In this document: piece by piece, positions 34,453 to 43,025 of the stretch
Position numbering within the stretch: position 1 is the first letter of the stretch
How the letters are laid out: every line of letters starts with the position of its first letter
Assembly (NCBI RefSeq): GCF_001594145.1
Contig: NZ_LVCF01000041.1
Coordinates: forward strand, 1-44,116
Reading direction: 5' to 3'
DNA: 44,116 nucleotides
Source of the DNA: Branchiibius sp. NY16-3462-2
GTDB lineage: Bacteria > Actinomycetota > Actinomycetes > Actinomycetales > Dermatophilaceae
The notes under the pieces: generated by a model
What the model was told of the DNA's origin: nothing
Seen by the model: the letters and a program-made list of their open reading frames with translations, nothing else
Databases searched by the model: none
Program-made: the position numbers and the translations under genes

Positions 34453-35414
34453 CTCAGTTATCAAACAGGACAGTCGGTTTCGACCGATCACGAGCCGCCG
34501 GGTGGGCGCAGGAGTACGGCGTCTACGTCGCCGTCGCCGTCCTCTTCCTGGCCAACGTCGTCTTCACCGAGAACTTCCTGTCCGGGGCCAACGTGCGCAC
34601 CCAACTTATCCAGGCCGCGCCCGTCTGCATCGTTGCGCTCGGCATGGCCCTGGTCATCGGCACCGAGGGCGTTGACCTCTCGGTCGGGTCCGTGATGGCG
34701 CTGGCTGCGGCGGTGATCCCGCTCTATCTGGGGTACGGCGTGGTCCCCGCCATCCTGGTGGCTCTCGTCGTCGGTCTGGCGGCGGGGCTCCTCAACGGCT
34801 TCTTGGTGGCCTTCCTGCGCATTCAACCAATCGTGGCAACGCTGGGCCTGTTGGTCGCCGGGCGTGGCCTGGCGCTGGTGATTGCCGGCGGCCAGTTGAA
34901 GGACATCGACGACCCCAATTTCCTCCAGCTGGGGACCGGTGACGTGCTGGGGGTGCCGATCGTCGTACTCGTGGCTGCTGTTCTCTCTGTAGTGGTGTGG
35001 TTCGCGGTGAGCCGCACGACCTTCGGGCGCCGCCTGGTTGCTATCGGCGACAACCGGCGTGCCAGCACGCTGGCCGGGCTGCCGGTCCGGCGGGTGCTGG
35101 TCACGGTCTACGCAATCAGCGGCGTGCTCGCGGCGATCGCTGGGGTACTGGCCACGGCCCGGCTGGGCGCGGGTGATCCGGGCAACGCCGGGCAGTTGAT
35201 GGAGCTGTCGGCCATCACGGCGGTCGTGGTGGGCGGAACCCCGTTGTCCGGCGGGAAGGTTCGGATCCTGGGGACGATCATGGGTGCCCTGTTGATGCAG
35301 TTGGTGCGAGCAACTCTGATCAAGAACAACCTGCCGGACTCGACGGCGCAGATGGTGCAGGCGGCAATCATCGTCGTCGCGGTCTACGCAACGCGCGAAC
35401 GGAGCACGCGATGA
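34449..35414 (+). CDS. Sugar ABC transporter permease (YtfT-like)
   Basis: A 321-aa inner-membrane permease of the RbsC/AraH family with about eight to ten membrane segments. ALGMALVIGTEGVDLSVGSVMALAAAV and AISGVLAAIAGVLATARLGAGDPGNAGQLMELSAITAVVVGG are the family signatures, the latter near the EAA-like coupling loop. It overlaps the ATPase gene by 4 bp and the second permease gene by 4 bp. Two distinct permeases in a row is the layout of E. coli ytfT-yjfF, which differs from ribose systems with a single permease. Confidence 0.92.
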   Translation: MTQLSNRTVGFDRSRAAGWAQEYGVYVAVAVLFLANVVFTENFLSGANVRTQLIQAAPVCIVALGMALVIGTEGVDLSVGSVMALAAAVIPLYLGYGVVPAILVALVVGLAAGLLNGFLVAFLRIQPIVATLGLLVAGRGLALVIAGGQLKDIDDPNFLQLGTGDVLGVPIVVLVAAVLSVVVWFAVSRTTFGRRLVAIGDNRRASTLAGLPVRRVLVTVYAISGVLAAIAGVLATARLGAGDPGNAGQLMELSAITAVVVGGTPLSGGKVRILGTIMGALLMQLVRATLIKNNLPDSTAQMVQAAIIVVAVYATRERSTR

Positions 35415-36424
35415 GCACATCGACCGCGGTACGCGACGACGCAGAGCACGACGCCGGTTCACCCCGGGTGCGTCGGCAACTGTTGGCGAGCCTGATCCAG
35501 CGACAGGGTGCAGCCGCAGTCCTTGCAGCGGTGGTGGTGATCGCCTGGTTGACGTTGCCCTCCTTCGGGACGACGGAGAACCTGCAAGACATCGCCTTGC
35601 AGAGTTCCTTCCTGGCGGTCATCGCCCTCGGGATGACGTTCGTGATCATCACCGGTGGGATCGACCTGTCGGTGGGCTCGGTATATGCACTGGGTGGGGT
35701 GGTCGCTGCGTGGGCTTCCCAGTACGGACTGCTGGCGGCGATCGCACTGCCTGTGTTGCTCTGTGGCGCAATAGGATTCGTCAACGGTTTCTTGGTGTCA
35801 CGCGCTGGCCTGCCGCCGTTTATCGTGACGTTGGCGACGCTGTTGTTCGCGCGCGGGCTGCTCTTGGCCCTCACCGACGAGGGATCGACGACGTTCACCA
35901 TCAAGGACGATGCGGTCATCAGCCTGGGTAGTTCGTCGTTCCTCGGCCTTGGCATCCCGGTCTGGATTGCCCTGGTGCTGTTCGGGATCGGTGGAATCAT
36001 CCTGCGGCGCACCCGCTTCGGGGAGGCGGTCTTCGCGACCGGAGGTGCCGAAGGATCAGCGGTGTTGATGGGTCTTCCGGTCCGACGGGTCAAGCTCCTG
36101 GTGTACGTGATGAGCGGGGCGCTCGCCGGCTTCGCGGGCGTGCTCACGGCCGCCTACCTGCAGTCGGGAGTCACGGTCATCGGTGTCGGGACAGAACTGG
36201 ATGCGATCGCTGCGGTGGTCATCGGTGGCACCCTGCTGACCGGCGGCGCCGGCACCCTGATCGGAACGCTCGTCGGCGTGTTGCTGCGCAACGTGATCGG
36301 CAACGTCATCAATCAGATCGGCGGGCTCGACAGCAACATCCAGTCAGTCATCAGCGGCGTGTTCCTCCTGGTCGTCGTGGTTGCCCAGCGGCTGCTTGCG
36401 CGGTCCCGGTCGGAAACGGAATAG
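35411..36424 (+). CDS. Sugar ABC transporter permease (YjfF-like)
   Basis: A 337-aa permease of the same family as its neighbour, with a longer hydrophilic N-terminus (about 45 aa). Signatures are ALGMTFVIITGGIDLSVGSVYALGGVVAAW, LPPFIVTLATLLFARGLLLALTDEG and YVMSGALAGFAGVLTAAYLQSG, then TELDAIAAVVIGGTLLTGGAG. The mixed permease pair suggests a heterodimeric channel. ATG at 35411 overlaps the upstream stop; the stop is 8 bp before the mutarotase start. Confidence 0.92.
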   Translation: MSTSTAVRDDAEHDAGSPRVRRQLLASLIQRQGAAAVLAAVVVIAWLTLPSFGTTENLQDIALQSSFLAVIALGMTFVIITGGIDLSVGSVYALGGVVAAWASQYGLLAAIALPVLLCGAIGFVNGFLVSRAGLPPFIVTLATLLFARGLLLALTDEGSTTFTIKDDAVISLGSSSFLGLGIPVWIALVLFGIGGIILRRTRFGEAVFATGGAEGSAVLMGLPVRRVKLLVYVMSGALAGFAGVLTAAYLQSGVTVIGVGTELDAIAAVVIGGTLLTGGAGTLIGTLVGVLLRNVIGNVINQIGGLDSNIQSVISGVFLLVVVVAQRLLARSRSETE

Positions 36425-36432
36425 AGGTTGTT

Positions 36433-36876
36433 GTGCTCAACTCGTCGTTGATCCACCCGCAGATCCTGGCCGCACTCGCCGCGGCGGGCCACGGAAGTAC
36501 CGTCCTGATCGCCGATGCGAACTACGCGCACAGCACCGGAACCCGACCCGGGGCGACGATCGTCCATCTCAATCTCAGCCCGGGCACCGTGACGGTCGAT
36601 CAGGTGCTCGCTGCGGTGATCGCCGCGACTCCTATCGAGCGGGCGACAGTAATGGCACCGGACGATGGCAGTGAGTCGCCGGTGCGCGATCGGTATGCCG
36701 GGCTCATCGGGGAGGGGGTGCCGGTCGACGTCGCGCCCCGCGTCGATTTCAAGGCGGCCTGCCGCAGTGAGGATCTCGCGCTGACGGTGGCTACCGGCGA
36801 CGACCGGTACTACACCAACGTGCTCTTGACGATCGGCGCCGTGCTGCCCCGCGATTCGACGTTGACCGCAGGCTAG
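36433..36876 (+). CDS. RbsD/FucU family sugar mutarotase/pyranase
   Basis: A 147-aa member of the RbsD/FucU family, which interconverts ring forms and anomers of sugars (RbsD: ribopyranose to ribofuranose; FucU: fucose anomers). LAAAGHGSTVLIADANYAHS contains the family GH (catalytic His) and the Asp strand; DDRYYTNVLLTIGAVL at the end corresponds to the Y-x-N-(I/V)-L active-site segment. It is 8 bp downstream of the second permease with AGAGG before GTG 36433, so it is part of the importer operon. In this setting it may convert an imported furanose into the pyranose used by central metabolism. Confidence 0.87.
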   Translation: MLNSSLIHPQILAALAAAGHGSTVLIADANYAHSTGTRPGATIVHLNLSPGTVTVDQVLAAVIAATPIERATVMAPDDGSESPVRDRYAGLIGEGVPVDVAPRVDFKAACRSEDLALTVATGDDRYYTNVLLTIGAVLPRDSTLTAG

Positions 36877-36895
36877 CTGCCCCCGCGGCCTGCGG
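36866..36895 (+). terminator. Hairpin at the end of the importer operon
   Basis: CCGCAGGC (36866-36873) pairs perfectly with GCCTGCGG (36888-36895) around a 14-base loop that contains the mutarotase stop codon. No U-tract. It is the likely end of the transporter operon. Confidence 0.5.
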
Positions 36896-37094
36896 CACGT
36901 CTCAGACCTGCCGGGAATCGTGAAGGTGACCAAACACCGGCGATGTGGCTATCGGCAGTGATCGTTCCGGGGTCTTCATCCAGAACTATAGAAGGAATCA
37001 TGCTGCCACCCGTATATGATCTTGACCTACTGGAGAACACCTGGAAATAAGTGCCCATGGTGCCGTGATTGAACATCCCCGAAGTTGAGGAGAT

Positions 37095-38477
37095 ATGGTG
37101 CATCCGTTTCGGATGTTCTATGACGAACGGTACGATCTCGGCCATCCCGGTCGTTACGACGTGAACGCAATGGTTCACCGAGACTTGTCGTGGCAGGTCG
37201 CCGACGGGGCTCACATCGAGTTCCTATCTCCAGGTGGAAAGCCACGAGTGACGGTTCGGTCGGTCGGCCTCGGTTACCAGCACGCACTCGAGATCAAGCT
37301 GCGCGGCTGGAGTCCGACCGATCTTGATGACGCGGCGGCCAGGGTTGTGCTTATCCTCACGGCACGGAAGATCACTGAGATGTGTGCGGCTGAGTGGTCG
37401 CTTGCGTCGGTCACTCCCGCGCCGCTCACTGAGTCCGAACTGGACTACGTTCGCGCGAATCCAGAATTTCTCTCTCGCAACACTATTGATCTGTCGACTC
37501 CAGAATTTGCCGCTGCGCTGACTGCAAACGGTCCGAGGTACCGGAGCCTGCCCAACCCCAGCGAATTGTTCGCGCGTCATTTCACTGCCCCGTTCTACGA
37601 TTCCTGGGTCGACCTGAGATCTCCGTTCGTGAGCGATGACGCGCGCGCAATGGCGGCCTGGGCGCAGAATCATGATGAGGTCGCCAATAGGGGGTTTGGG
37701 GTCTTCGATCTGATGGAGGGCAGTGGTTATATCGATGCTTGGTTCGATGGTGATCGGTACATGGGTGAGTCGTTTGAGCCCGACGATGGGTTTCTCTGGC
37801 TTTCGGAGGTCCGTGGAACTGTGCGAACGGTGTCAGCGGCGTTTGTGCTGTTGCGCGTCTGTGGCCGAATTGACCCCCGGGGTAAGCGCCAGGCCGAGCA
37901 GGGGTTGTTACGGTTGATCGGGTTGTTGGATGAGCATGACGGACTGGTCCGTCAGCTCGCGGACCTGCGGTCGTGGGATGTGTCGTGGAGTGACGGGGAC
38001 GCACATCGACGTCGCCTCGAAAACGAGGAAGTTGCACCAGCACACGATCTACCTGCGGTCACCCAGTGGACCGAAGACTTGCCTGTGCCTCACCCGGCAT
38101 TCATTGCGCATGCCAGGTCGGCGGTGTACGACGACTTCGGGTCGGAGTTCGCCCCGTTCGGTAGTGACGAAGGGTTCGACGCAATTCATAACCTCTATGA
38201 CCGGCTACCCACGCTGCCTCCTGGGTTCACTTTGCGCGAAGTGGTCGGAGCTGATTGGCCGGTGCTGCTGGACGGAATCGCGGGGGCCATCGATGAGATC
38301 TTGAACGCGGCACCACATTTGATTGGTTACGGTTTCGCCATATTGCGCAGCACTGGACGGATCGACCCAGAGGGTCGAGAAGTTGTCCTAAGAGCACTGC
38401 GGGGGATGTTGAGTGCTGAACCCGGCGCTGCGGAACTAGGACAACTGATTGCCGATCTCGACGCTTGGCCGACCTGA
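37095..38477 (+). CDS. Protein of unknown function with internal repeat, beside tRNA-Pro
   Basis: A 460-aa soluble protein, no family recognised. Its C-terminal half contains a repeated unit: FVLLRVCGRIDPRGKRQAEQ with QLADLRSWD (about 254-298) and FAILRSTGRIDPEGREVVLR with QLIADLDAWP (about 414-459). The N-terminal domain (DLSWQVADGAHIEFLSPGGKPRVTV) is beta-rich. Base composition dips below its neighbours in parts, for instance near 37440-37520 and 37660-37760, and it lies at the 3' side of a tRNA gene, both of which hint at acquisition. ATG at 37095 follows TGAGGAG; GTG at 37098 is an alternative start. No toxin or enzyme motif is visible. Confidence 0.65.
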   Translation: MVHPFRMFYDERYDLGHPGRYDVNAMVHRDLSWQVADGAHIEFLSPGGKPRVTVRSVGLGYQHALEIKLRGWSPTDLDDAAARVVLILTARKITEMCAAEWSLASVTPAPLTESELDYVRANPEFLSRNTIDLSTPEFAAALTANGPRYRSLPNPSELFARHFTAPFYDSWVDLRSPFVSDDARAMAAWAQNHDEVANRGFGVFDLMEGSGYIDAWFDGDRYMGESFEPDDGFLWLSEVRGTVRTVSAAFVLLRVCGRIDPRGKRQAEQGLLRLIGLLDEHDGLVRQLADLRSWDVSWSDGDAHRRRLENEEVAPAHDLPAVTQWTEDLPVPHPAFIAHARSAVYDDFGSEFAPFGSDEGFDAIHNLYDRLPTLPPGFTLREVVGADWPVLLDGIAGAIDEILNAAPHLIGYGFAILRSTGRIDPEGREVVLRALRGMLSAEPGAAELGQLIADLDAWPT

Positions 38478-38509
38478 GTTGGACGTCCAGCAAGGCGCAC
38501 CTCAAACGA

Positions 38510-38551
38510 AAACCGGCTCTGACCTGCGTTTCCGCAGGTCAGAGCCGGTTT
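38510..38551 (-). terminator. Strong bidirectional terminator between the 460-aa gene and tRNA-Pro
   Basis: A perfect 19-bp stem (38510-38528 with 38533-38551) closed by a TTTC loop. On the minus strand it is followed by TTTTCGTTT, a good U-tract for the tRNA transcript, which ends 8 bp earlier. It should also stop plus-strand transcription from the 460-aa gene, 32 bp past its stop. Confidence 0.85.
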
Positions 38552-38558
38552 CACCGAG

Positions 38559-38632
<74 letters not shown>

Positions 38633-38711
38633 TGGCGCTCACCCGGACGTGTACATCACCGGGCAGCGAGAGGAAACGATACCTTCTGCCCCCGCTGATC
38701 TCACAATCGGG

Positions 38712-39641
38712 TCAGTCGCGGGGGACCAGTGTGATCAGGTTCGCCTCCGGTCGGCAGGCGAAGCGCACCGGTGCGTACTTGCTGTGCCCCAGTCCGGCGG
38801 AAACCTGCAGGTATGCCGGGTCAGCCGGCGCCGGGACGCCCGCCTCCGCACGGGGCCACCAGCGCGACAGTCCCGAGGCGCGCGAGGTGTCCAGGTCGCA
38901 GTTGGTGACCAGCGCTCCATAGAACGGCACACGCACCTGACCGCCGTGCGTGTGCCCCGCGATGATGAGCGACGCACCATCGGCCGCCATCGGGTTCAAG
39001 ACCCTGGTGTACGGCGCGTGCACGACCCCCAGGGTGGCTGCCACGTCCGCTGCGGCCGGCCCCGCGACCTCGTCGTACTGGTCCCGTCCGATGTGCGGGT
39101 CGTCGACGCCGACCAGTTCGAGGCACATGCCATTGGCTTTGATGGTTTCTCGTTGGTTGCGCAGATCCAGCCAGCCCTCGCTGGACAGCCCGGTGATCAG
39201 CTCATCCACCGGCAGCTTCTCCGGCTGCCGCTCCACGGCAGTCACCCGCCGATCGGCGAAGTAACTGAACGGGTTCTTGAACCACGGGGCAAAGTAGTCA
39301 TTCGAGCCGAGCACGAACGCACCGGGCAGGTGCAGGAACGGCTCCATCGCCTCCAGCACGAACGGCACGGCGTCCAGGTCCGAGCAGTTGTCCCCGGTGT
39401 TCAGGACCAGGTCCGGCTCAAGGCGCGCCAGTGAGCGCACCCATTCGATGCGGCGTCGCTGTCGGGGGACCAGGTGCAGGTCCGAGATCTGCAGGATCCG
39501 GACCGGTGCCGACCCGGGCATCAGCACCGGCACCGTGAGCGAGCGCAGCGCGTACCAGTTGCGTTCGACCAGGGTGCCCCACGCCAGGGCTCCCGCGCCG
39601 GCGCCGACGACGCCCCCGGCGGTGATCAAGGCAGGACGCAT
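38712..39641 (-). CDS. Calcineurin-like metallophosphoesterase, membrane-anchored
   Basis: A 309-aa protein with a short N-terminal hydrophobic anchor (LITAGGVVGAGAGALAWGTL). The metallophosphoesterase motifs occur in order: QISDLHLVPRQ (D-x-H), NTGDN (GD), LGSNDYF (in place of GNHD) and IAGHTHGGQV (GH-x-H). YkuE-like or UDP-diacylglucosamine-type hydrolases are relatives; the substrate is not known. ATG 39641 is chosen because it starts the anchor; longer frames overlap the divergent YqeY gene, 55 bp away. A homologous gene lies near ponA2 and whiB4 in mycobacteria, matching the neighbourhood here. Confidence 0.87.
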   Translation of the reverse strand: MRPALITAGGVVGAGAGALAWGTLVERNWYALRSLTVPVLMPGSAPVRILQISDLHLVPRQRRRIEWVRSLARLEPDLVLNTGDNCSDLDAVPFVLEAMEPFLHLPGAFVLGSNDYFAPWFKNPFSYFADRRVTAVERQPEKLPVDELITGLSSEGWLDLRNQRETIKANGMCLELVGVDDPHIGRDQYDEVAGPAAADVAATLGVVHAPYTRVLNPMAADGASLIIAGHTHGGQVRVPFYGALVTNCDLDTSRASGLSRWWPRAEAGVPAPADPAYLQVSAGLGHSKYAPVRFACRPEANLITLVPRD

Positions 39642-39696
39642 CCGGCCATTCTTGCACCGGGTAAACCGGCTGGACGAAGGTGGCAGGATTGCAGAT

Positions 39697-40146
39697 ATGA
39701 GCCTCAAGGAGACGTTGCGCGCAGACCTGACCACGGCGATCAAGAGCCGTGACCAGGTGAGCGCAGCGACGCTGCGGATGACGCTGGCCTCGATCAGCAA
39801 CCAGGAGGTCGCCGGCGACGCACACCGCGACCTGTCCGACGACGAGGTCCTGGCCGTCATCACCAAAGAGGCGAAGAAGCGGCGGGAGGCCGCCGCGGCG
39901 TACGACGATGCCAAGCGCCCGGAGCTCGCCGACGGCGAACGCGCCGAGCTGGCCGTGCTCGAGGGCTACCTTCCCGAGCAACTCAGCGACGAGGACATCG
40001 ACGCCCTGGTCGCCAAAGCCGTCGAGCAGCTCGGCGCCAACAACATGAGCGCCATGGGCGCGGTCATGAAGATCGTTCAGCCGCAGATTGCCGGACGGGC
40101 CGAGGGCGGTCGGGTGGCCGCCGCCGTACGCCGAGCGCTCGCCTGA
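39697..40146 (+). CDS. GatB/YqeY domain-containing protein
   Basis: A 149-aa all-helical protein: MSLKETLRADLTTAIKSRD, TLRMTLASISNQEV, VITKEAKKRREAAAAYDDAKRPELADGE, LEGYLPEQLSDEDI and the C-terminal MGAVMKIVQPQIAGRAEGGRVAAAVRRAL are those of YqeY, a stand-alone relative of the GatB tail domain. That tail binds tRNA in the amidotransferase; the role of free YqeY is uncertain. ATG 39697 is the natural start; no strong ribosome binding site is seen (GGCAGG lies 11 bases upstream). Confidence 0.92.
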   Translation: MSLKETLRADLTTAIKSRDQVSAATLRMTLASISNQEVAGDAHRDLSDDEVLAVITKEAKKRREAAAAYDDAKRPELADGERAELAVLEGYLPEQLSDEDIDALVAKAVEQLGANNMSAMGAVMKIVQPQIAGRAEGGRVAAAVRRALA

Positions 40147-40173
40147 TCTGACACCGGGCCAAGGTGCCCCGCC

Positions 40174-40494
40174 GTGCGGTGGATCGGGTACTCCGCCCTC
40201 GGGTGGGCGGTGTTGTGGGCGTGGCACGCCGTGCGAAGCATCCGCCGCGGTCGCTTCGGTACCAGCGGCTGGCTCATCGTCGCGGTCGGTCCACCGGTGG
40301 TGGCGTTCGCCCTGGGTATGGCATCGGAACACACGCCCAAGGTCGACTATGAATCAGTTGATGTTCAGCCGCACGACGTATCGGGTCAGTTGATGTTGCT
40401 GGCCGGCGGATGGGTCGTGATCTGGTGCGCGGTTCTCGCCCTGGAACTCGTCGTGGCCATCGTCCGCGCCGTGCGCGATCCTGGCCTCGAGTAG
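40174..40494 (+). CDS. Small membrane protein of unknown function
   Basis: A 106-aa protein with three probable membrane segments: 4-18 (IGYSALGWAVLWAWH), 32-50 (GWLIVAVGPPVVAFALGMA) and 72-97 (LMLLAGGWVVIWCAVLALELVVAIV), linked by a basic loop (RSIRRGRFG) and an acidic outer loop. No family recognised. GTG 40174 lies 27 bp after yqeY. Its stop is 7 bp from the convergent PBP stop. Confidence 0.6.
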   Translation: MRWIGYSALGWAVLWAWHAVRSIRRGRFGTSGWLIVAVGPPVVAFALGMASEHTPKVDYESVDVQPHDVSGQLMLLAGGWVVIWCAVLALELVVAIVRAVRDPGLE

Positions 40495-40501
40495 CCAGCG
40501 G

Positions 40502-42763
40502 TCAGTCGGTGCTCGACGAATCGTTGGATGAGTTCGAGTTGCCGTTCTGTTGGTAGCCGGAGTACGAGCTCATGTTGTGACCCTTGATGATCGAGCCGGT
40601 GTTTGCCCAGTTCGGATCGTTCTTGTGGCTGGGATCGTCATACATGCTGTCCGGCGGCTCCGGGAACTGTTGGACCGGTGTGCCCTTCAGGATCGAGTCC
40701 ATCACGGTCTTCCAGATGGGCGCGGCCAGGGTGCCACCGAAGATGGTGCCCTTGTAGTAGGTGTTGCCGATCCGCAGGTCGGTCAGGTAGTTGGTGTTGG
40801 TCGAGATCGACCCCACCCAGATCGCGGTCACCAGCGACGGGGTGTAACCCACGAACCAGGTCTGGACCGCGTTGTCGGTGGTGCCTGTCTTGCCGGCGGC
40901 GGGGCGATTGTTCGCCAGCCCGGCGTTCTCGGCCGTGCCGTTCTTGTCGAAGACGGCCTCCAGCACCTTGGTGGTCGCTGCGGCGACGTCCTTGGACATG
41001 ACCTGCTTGCAGGCGCCGACCTTCAGGGCCATCGGTTTGTTGTTGGAGTCCAGGATCTGTGACACCGGTCGCGGCTCGCAGTACTTCCCGCCCGAGGCGA
41101 TGGTCGCGTAGGCGTTGGCCAGGGTGAGCGGGGTGACGTCGTTGGATCCGAGGATGATGCCCGAGGGCACCCGGGCCAGCGGTTTGTCCGCGCCCTGCAC
41201 CAGGCCGACCTTGGTCATCGTGTCGGCGATCTTGCACACCCCGACGCCCGAGCCCAGGGTGGCGAACGCGGTGTTGACCGACTCGCCCAACGCCTGCGAC
41301 AGGCTCATCAGCCGTGGCGGCACATAGACGTCGTTGCCGACCAGCCACGGCGGGTCGCCCCTGCTCAGACCGCACGCGTCCGGGAACTCCCGGTGGGTGA
41401 AGGCGCGGACCGGGATCGTGCCCTTGTCGCCGGCCTTGCCGTTGTAGGACGGCAGGTTGATCGAACTGTCGATCTTGTAGCCGCTCTCCAGCGCGGTGAT
41501 CACCGCGAAGGCCTTGGCCGTGGAACCGATCTGGACCCCGCCGTTACCACCGCTCGGCGTCGTGAAGTTCACCGTGGTGTTGCCGGCGCCGGACTTCAGG
41601 GAGTACTTGGTGTTCTGGCCACTGGCCAGGATCAGACCCGTACCCGGCTGGATGATGATCCCGGCGGCATCGACCTTGGCGGAGTTGCCGACCGGCACCT
41701 TGGCCTTGATCGACTTGTCCAACACGGCGGCGTACGCCGGGTTGAAGCTGGTCTTGATGGTCAGGCCGCCGCTCTTCAGCGTCCCTTCCCGTTGCTTCAC
41801 GGTGGCACCCAACGCTGGCTGCTGCTTGAGCCATTGGGTCACGTAATCGCAGAAGTAGGGGTATTTCGAGGTGGCGCAGCTACTGCTGATGTCTTTGACC
41901 TTCAGCATCTTCTCGATCGGGGTGTTGACCGCGTCGGTGAACTGCTTCTGGGTGATGTAGCCCTGATCGAGCATCTTCTGCAGCACCACGTTGCGCCGGG
42001 CGATCGCTGCCTTCGGATTGTTGACCGGGTCAGTGGTGCCGGGCTGGTTGACCACACCAGCCAACAGTGCCGACTCGGCGACGGTCAGCTGGGAGGCCGG
42101 GACACTGAAGTAGTGCTGCGCGGCGGCTTCGATGCCGTAGACCTGATCGCCGTAATAGACCAGGTTGAGATAGCCGTCGAGGATCTGGTCCTTGGTGTAC
42201 TTCTGCTCCAGGCTGATCGCGTACTTCAACTGCTGGAGCTTGCGGACGTATCCGGCCATCCCCGACTGGGTGATCTGCTGCTGGGCGGCCGAGGTGTCCC
42301 CGGAGCTCAGCGCTTGGTCCTGCAGGGCCACCTTCACGTACTGCTGGGTCAAGGTCGAAGCACCCTGAACGCCTGAACTGCTCAACTGGTTGGAGGCCAC
42401 CGCCCGCAGCAGGCCCCGTGGGTCGACACCGCCGTGCTGGTAGAACCGCTCGTCCTCGATGGCGATCTGCGCCTTCCGCATGATCGGGGCGATCTTGCTC
42501 AGGGGGACCACGATGCGGTTCTCGTTGTACGGCGTGGCGATGACGGTGTTGTCCGCCGCGAGGATCCGGGACTGCTGGGCCAGCGGGTTCATCTGGAAGT
42601 CGCCGGGCAGGTCGTTGAACATCTTGATGCTGCCGGTCGTCGCCTTTCCGGCAGCCCCGAGCGTGGGCAGCGCGAGGCCCGCAACGACCAGTCCCATGAG
42701 CAGGGAGACGAGAACGAACGCACCCAACAGCGTGAGCACGTTCGAAAGACGGTTGCGCGGCAT
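40502..42763 (-). CDS. Class A penicillin-binding protein (PonA2-like)
   Basis: A bifunctional peptidoglycan synthase (753 aa) at the outer face of the membrane. An N-terminal membrane anchor (LTLLGAFVLVSLLMGLVVAGLAL) precedes the GT51 transglycosylase domain with EDERFYQHGGVDPRGLLRA and GASTLTQQYVK. The transpeptidase domain has the SxxK serine in GSTAKAF, SVN in ESVNTAF and KTGT in AGKTGTTDN. The C-terminal tail is Asn/Ser-rich and has no PASTA domain. ATG 42763 starts just before the anchor; a longer frame to 42880 lacks support. Its divergent partner whiB4/wblA suggests shared regulation. PonA2 in mycobacteria is a close organisational match. Confidence 0.92.
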   Translation of the reverse strand: MPRNRLSNVLTLLGAFVLVSLLMGLVVAGLALPTLGAAGKATTGSIKMFNDLPGDFQMNPLAQQSRILAADNTVIATPYNENRIVVPLSKIAPIMRKAQIAIEDERFYQHGGVDPRGLLRAVASNQLSSSGVQGASTLTQQYVKVALQDQALSSGDTSAAQQQITQSGMAGYVRKLQQLKYAISLEQKYTKDQILDGYLNLVYYGDQVYGIEAAAQHYFSVPASQLTVAESALLAGVVNQPGTTDPVNNPKAAIARRNVVLQKMLDQGYITQKQFTDAVNTPIEKMLKVKDISSSCATSKYPYFCDYVTQWLKQQPALGATVKQREGTLKSGGLTIKTSFNPAYAAVLDKSIKAKVPVGNSAKVDAAGIIIQPGTGLILASGQNTKYSLKSGAGNTTVNFTTPSGGNGGVQIGSTAKAFAVITALESGYKIDSSINLPSYNGKAGDKGTIPVRAFTHREFPDACGLSRGDPPWLVGNDVYVPPRLMSLSQALGESVNTAFATLGSGVGVCKIADTMTKVGLVQGADKPLARVPSGIILGSNDVTPLTLANAYATIASGGKYCEPRPVSQILDSNNKPMALKVGACKQVMSKDVAAATTKVLEAVFDKNGTAENAGLANNRPAAGKTGTTDNAVQTWFVGYTPSLVTAIWVGSISTNTNYLTDLRIGNTYYKGTIFGGTLAAPIWKTVMDSILKGTPVQQFPEPPDSMYDDPSHKNDPNWANTGSIIKGHNMSSYSGYQQNGNSNSSNDSSSTD

Positions 42764-42939
42764 GTTTTCCAGGGTAACCCGGCTCGTGGGGCGATTCCTG
42801 AACGTCCGCAGCCACCCGCCGCGTCCGGCTACTGGTCCGGACCAGGATTCTGTGAGAAGCCTGTGTATTCGGTTAGGCAATGACCCAGTTTCGGCCGGAG
42901 TGCTGTGGATAACACTTCACAAAGCGACCTGGCTCACAG

Positions 42940-42977
42940 GTAAAGACTAAATTTGGTAAAGTAAAGGTCTAGTAAAG
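42940..42977 (+). repeat. Four GTAAAG direct repeats upstream of the WhiB-family gene
   Basis: GTAAAG occurs at 42940-42945, 42956-42961, 42961-42966 and 42972-42977, spaced 16, 5 and 11 bases apart, roughly half or full helical turns. The sequence is the most AT-rich spot in the 306-bp divergent interval (42764-43069) between the PBP and the WhiB-family gene. GGTCT/AGACC (42966-42980) forms a small inverted repeat over the last copy. TAAAGT at 42957-42962 could be a -10 box. The rest of the interval, 42764-42939 and 42978-43009, shows no other feature I can support. Confidence 0.45.
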
Positions 42978-43025
42978 ACCGCTGGTCAGGCCTAGCCTTC
43001 AAGGCGGACAAGGAGGTCCGAAGAC

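Noticed and set aside
37000..37050. 16-codon frame MLPPVYDLDLLENTWK in the gap before the 460-aa gene
   Set aside because: AAGGAA lies too close to the ATG, there is no overlap with a neighbour, and frames of this length are expected by chance in an AT-richer gap.
41393..42376. Long plus-strand frame opposite the penicillin-binding protein
   Set aside because: Antisense shadow; the PBP on the other strand has all catalytic motifs.
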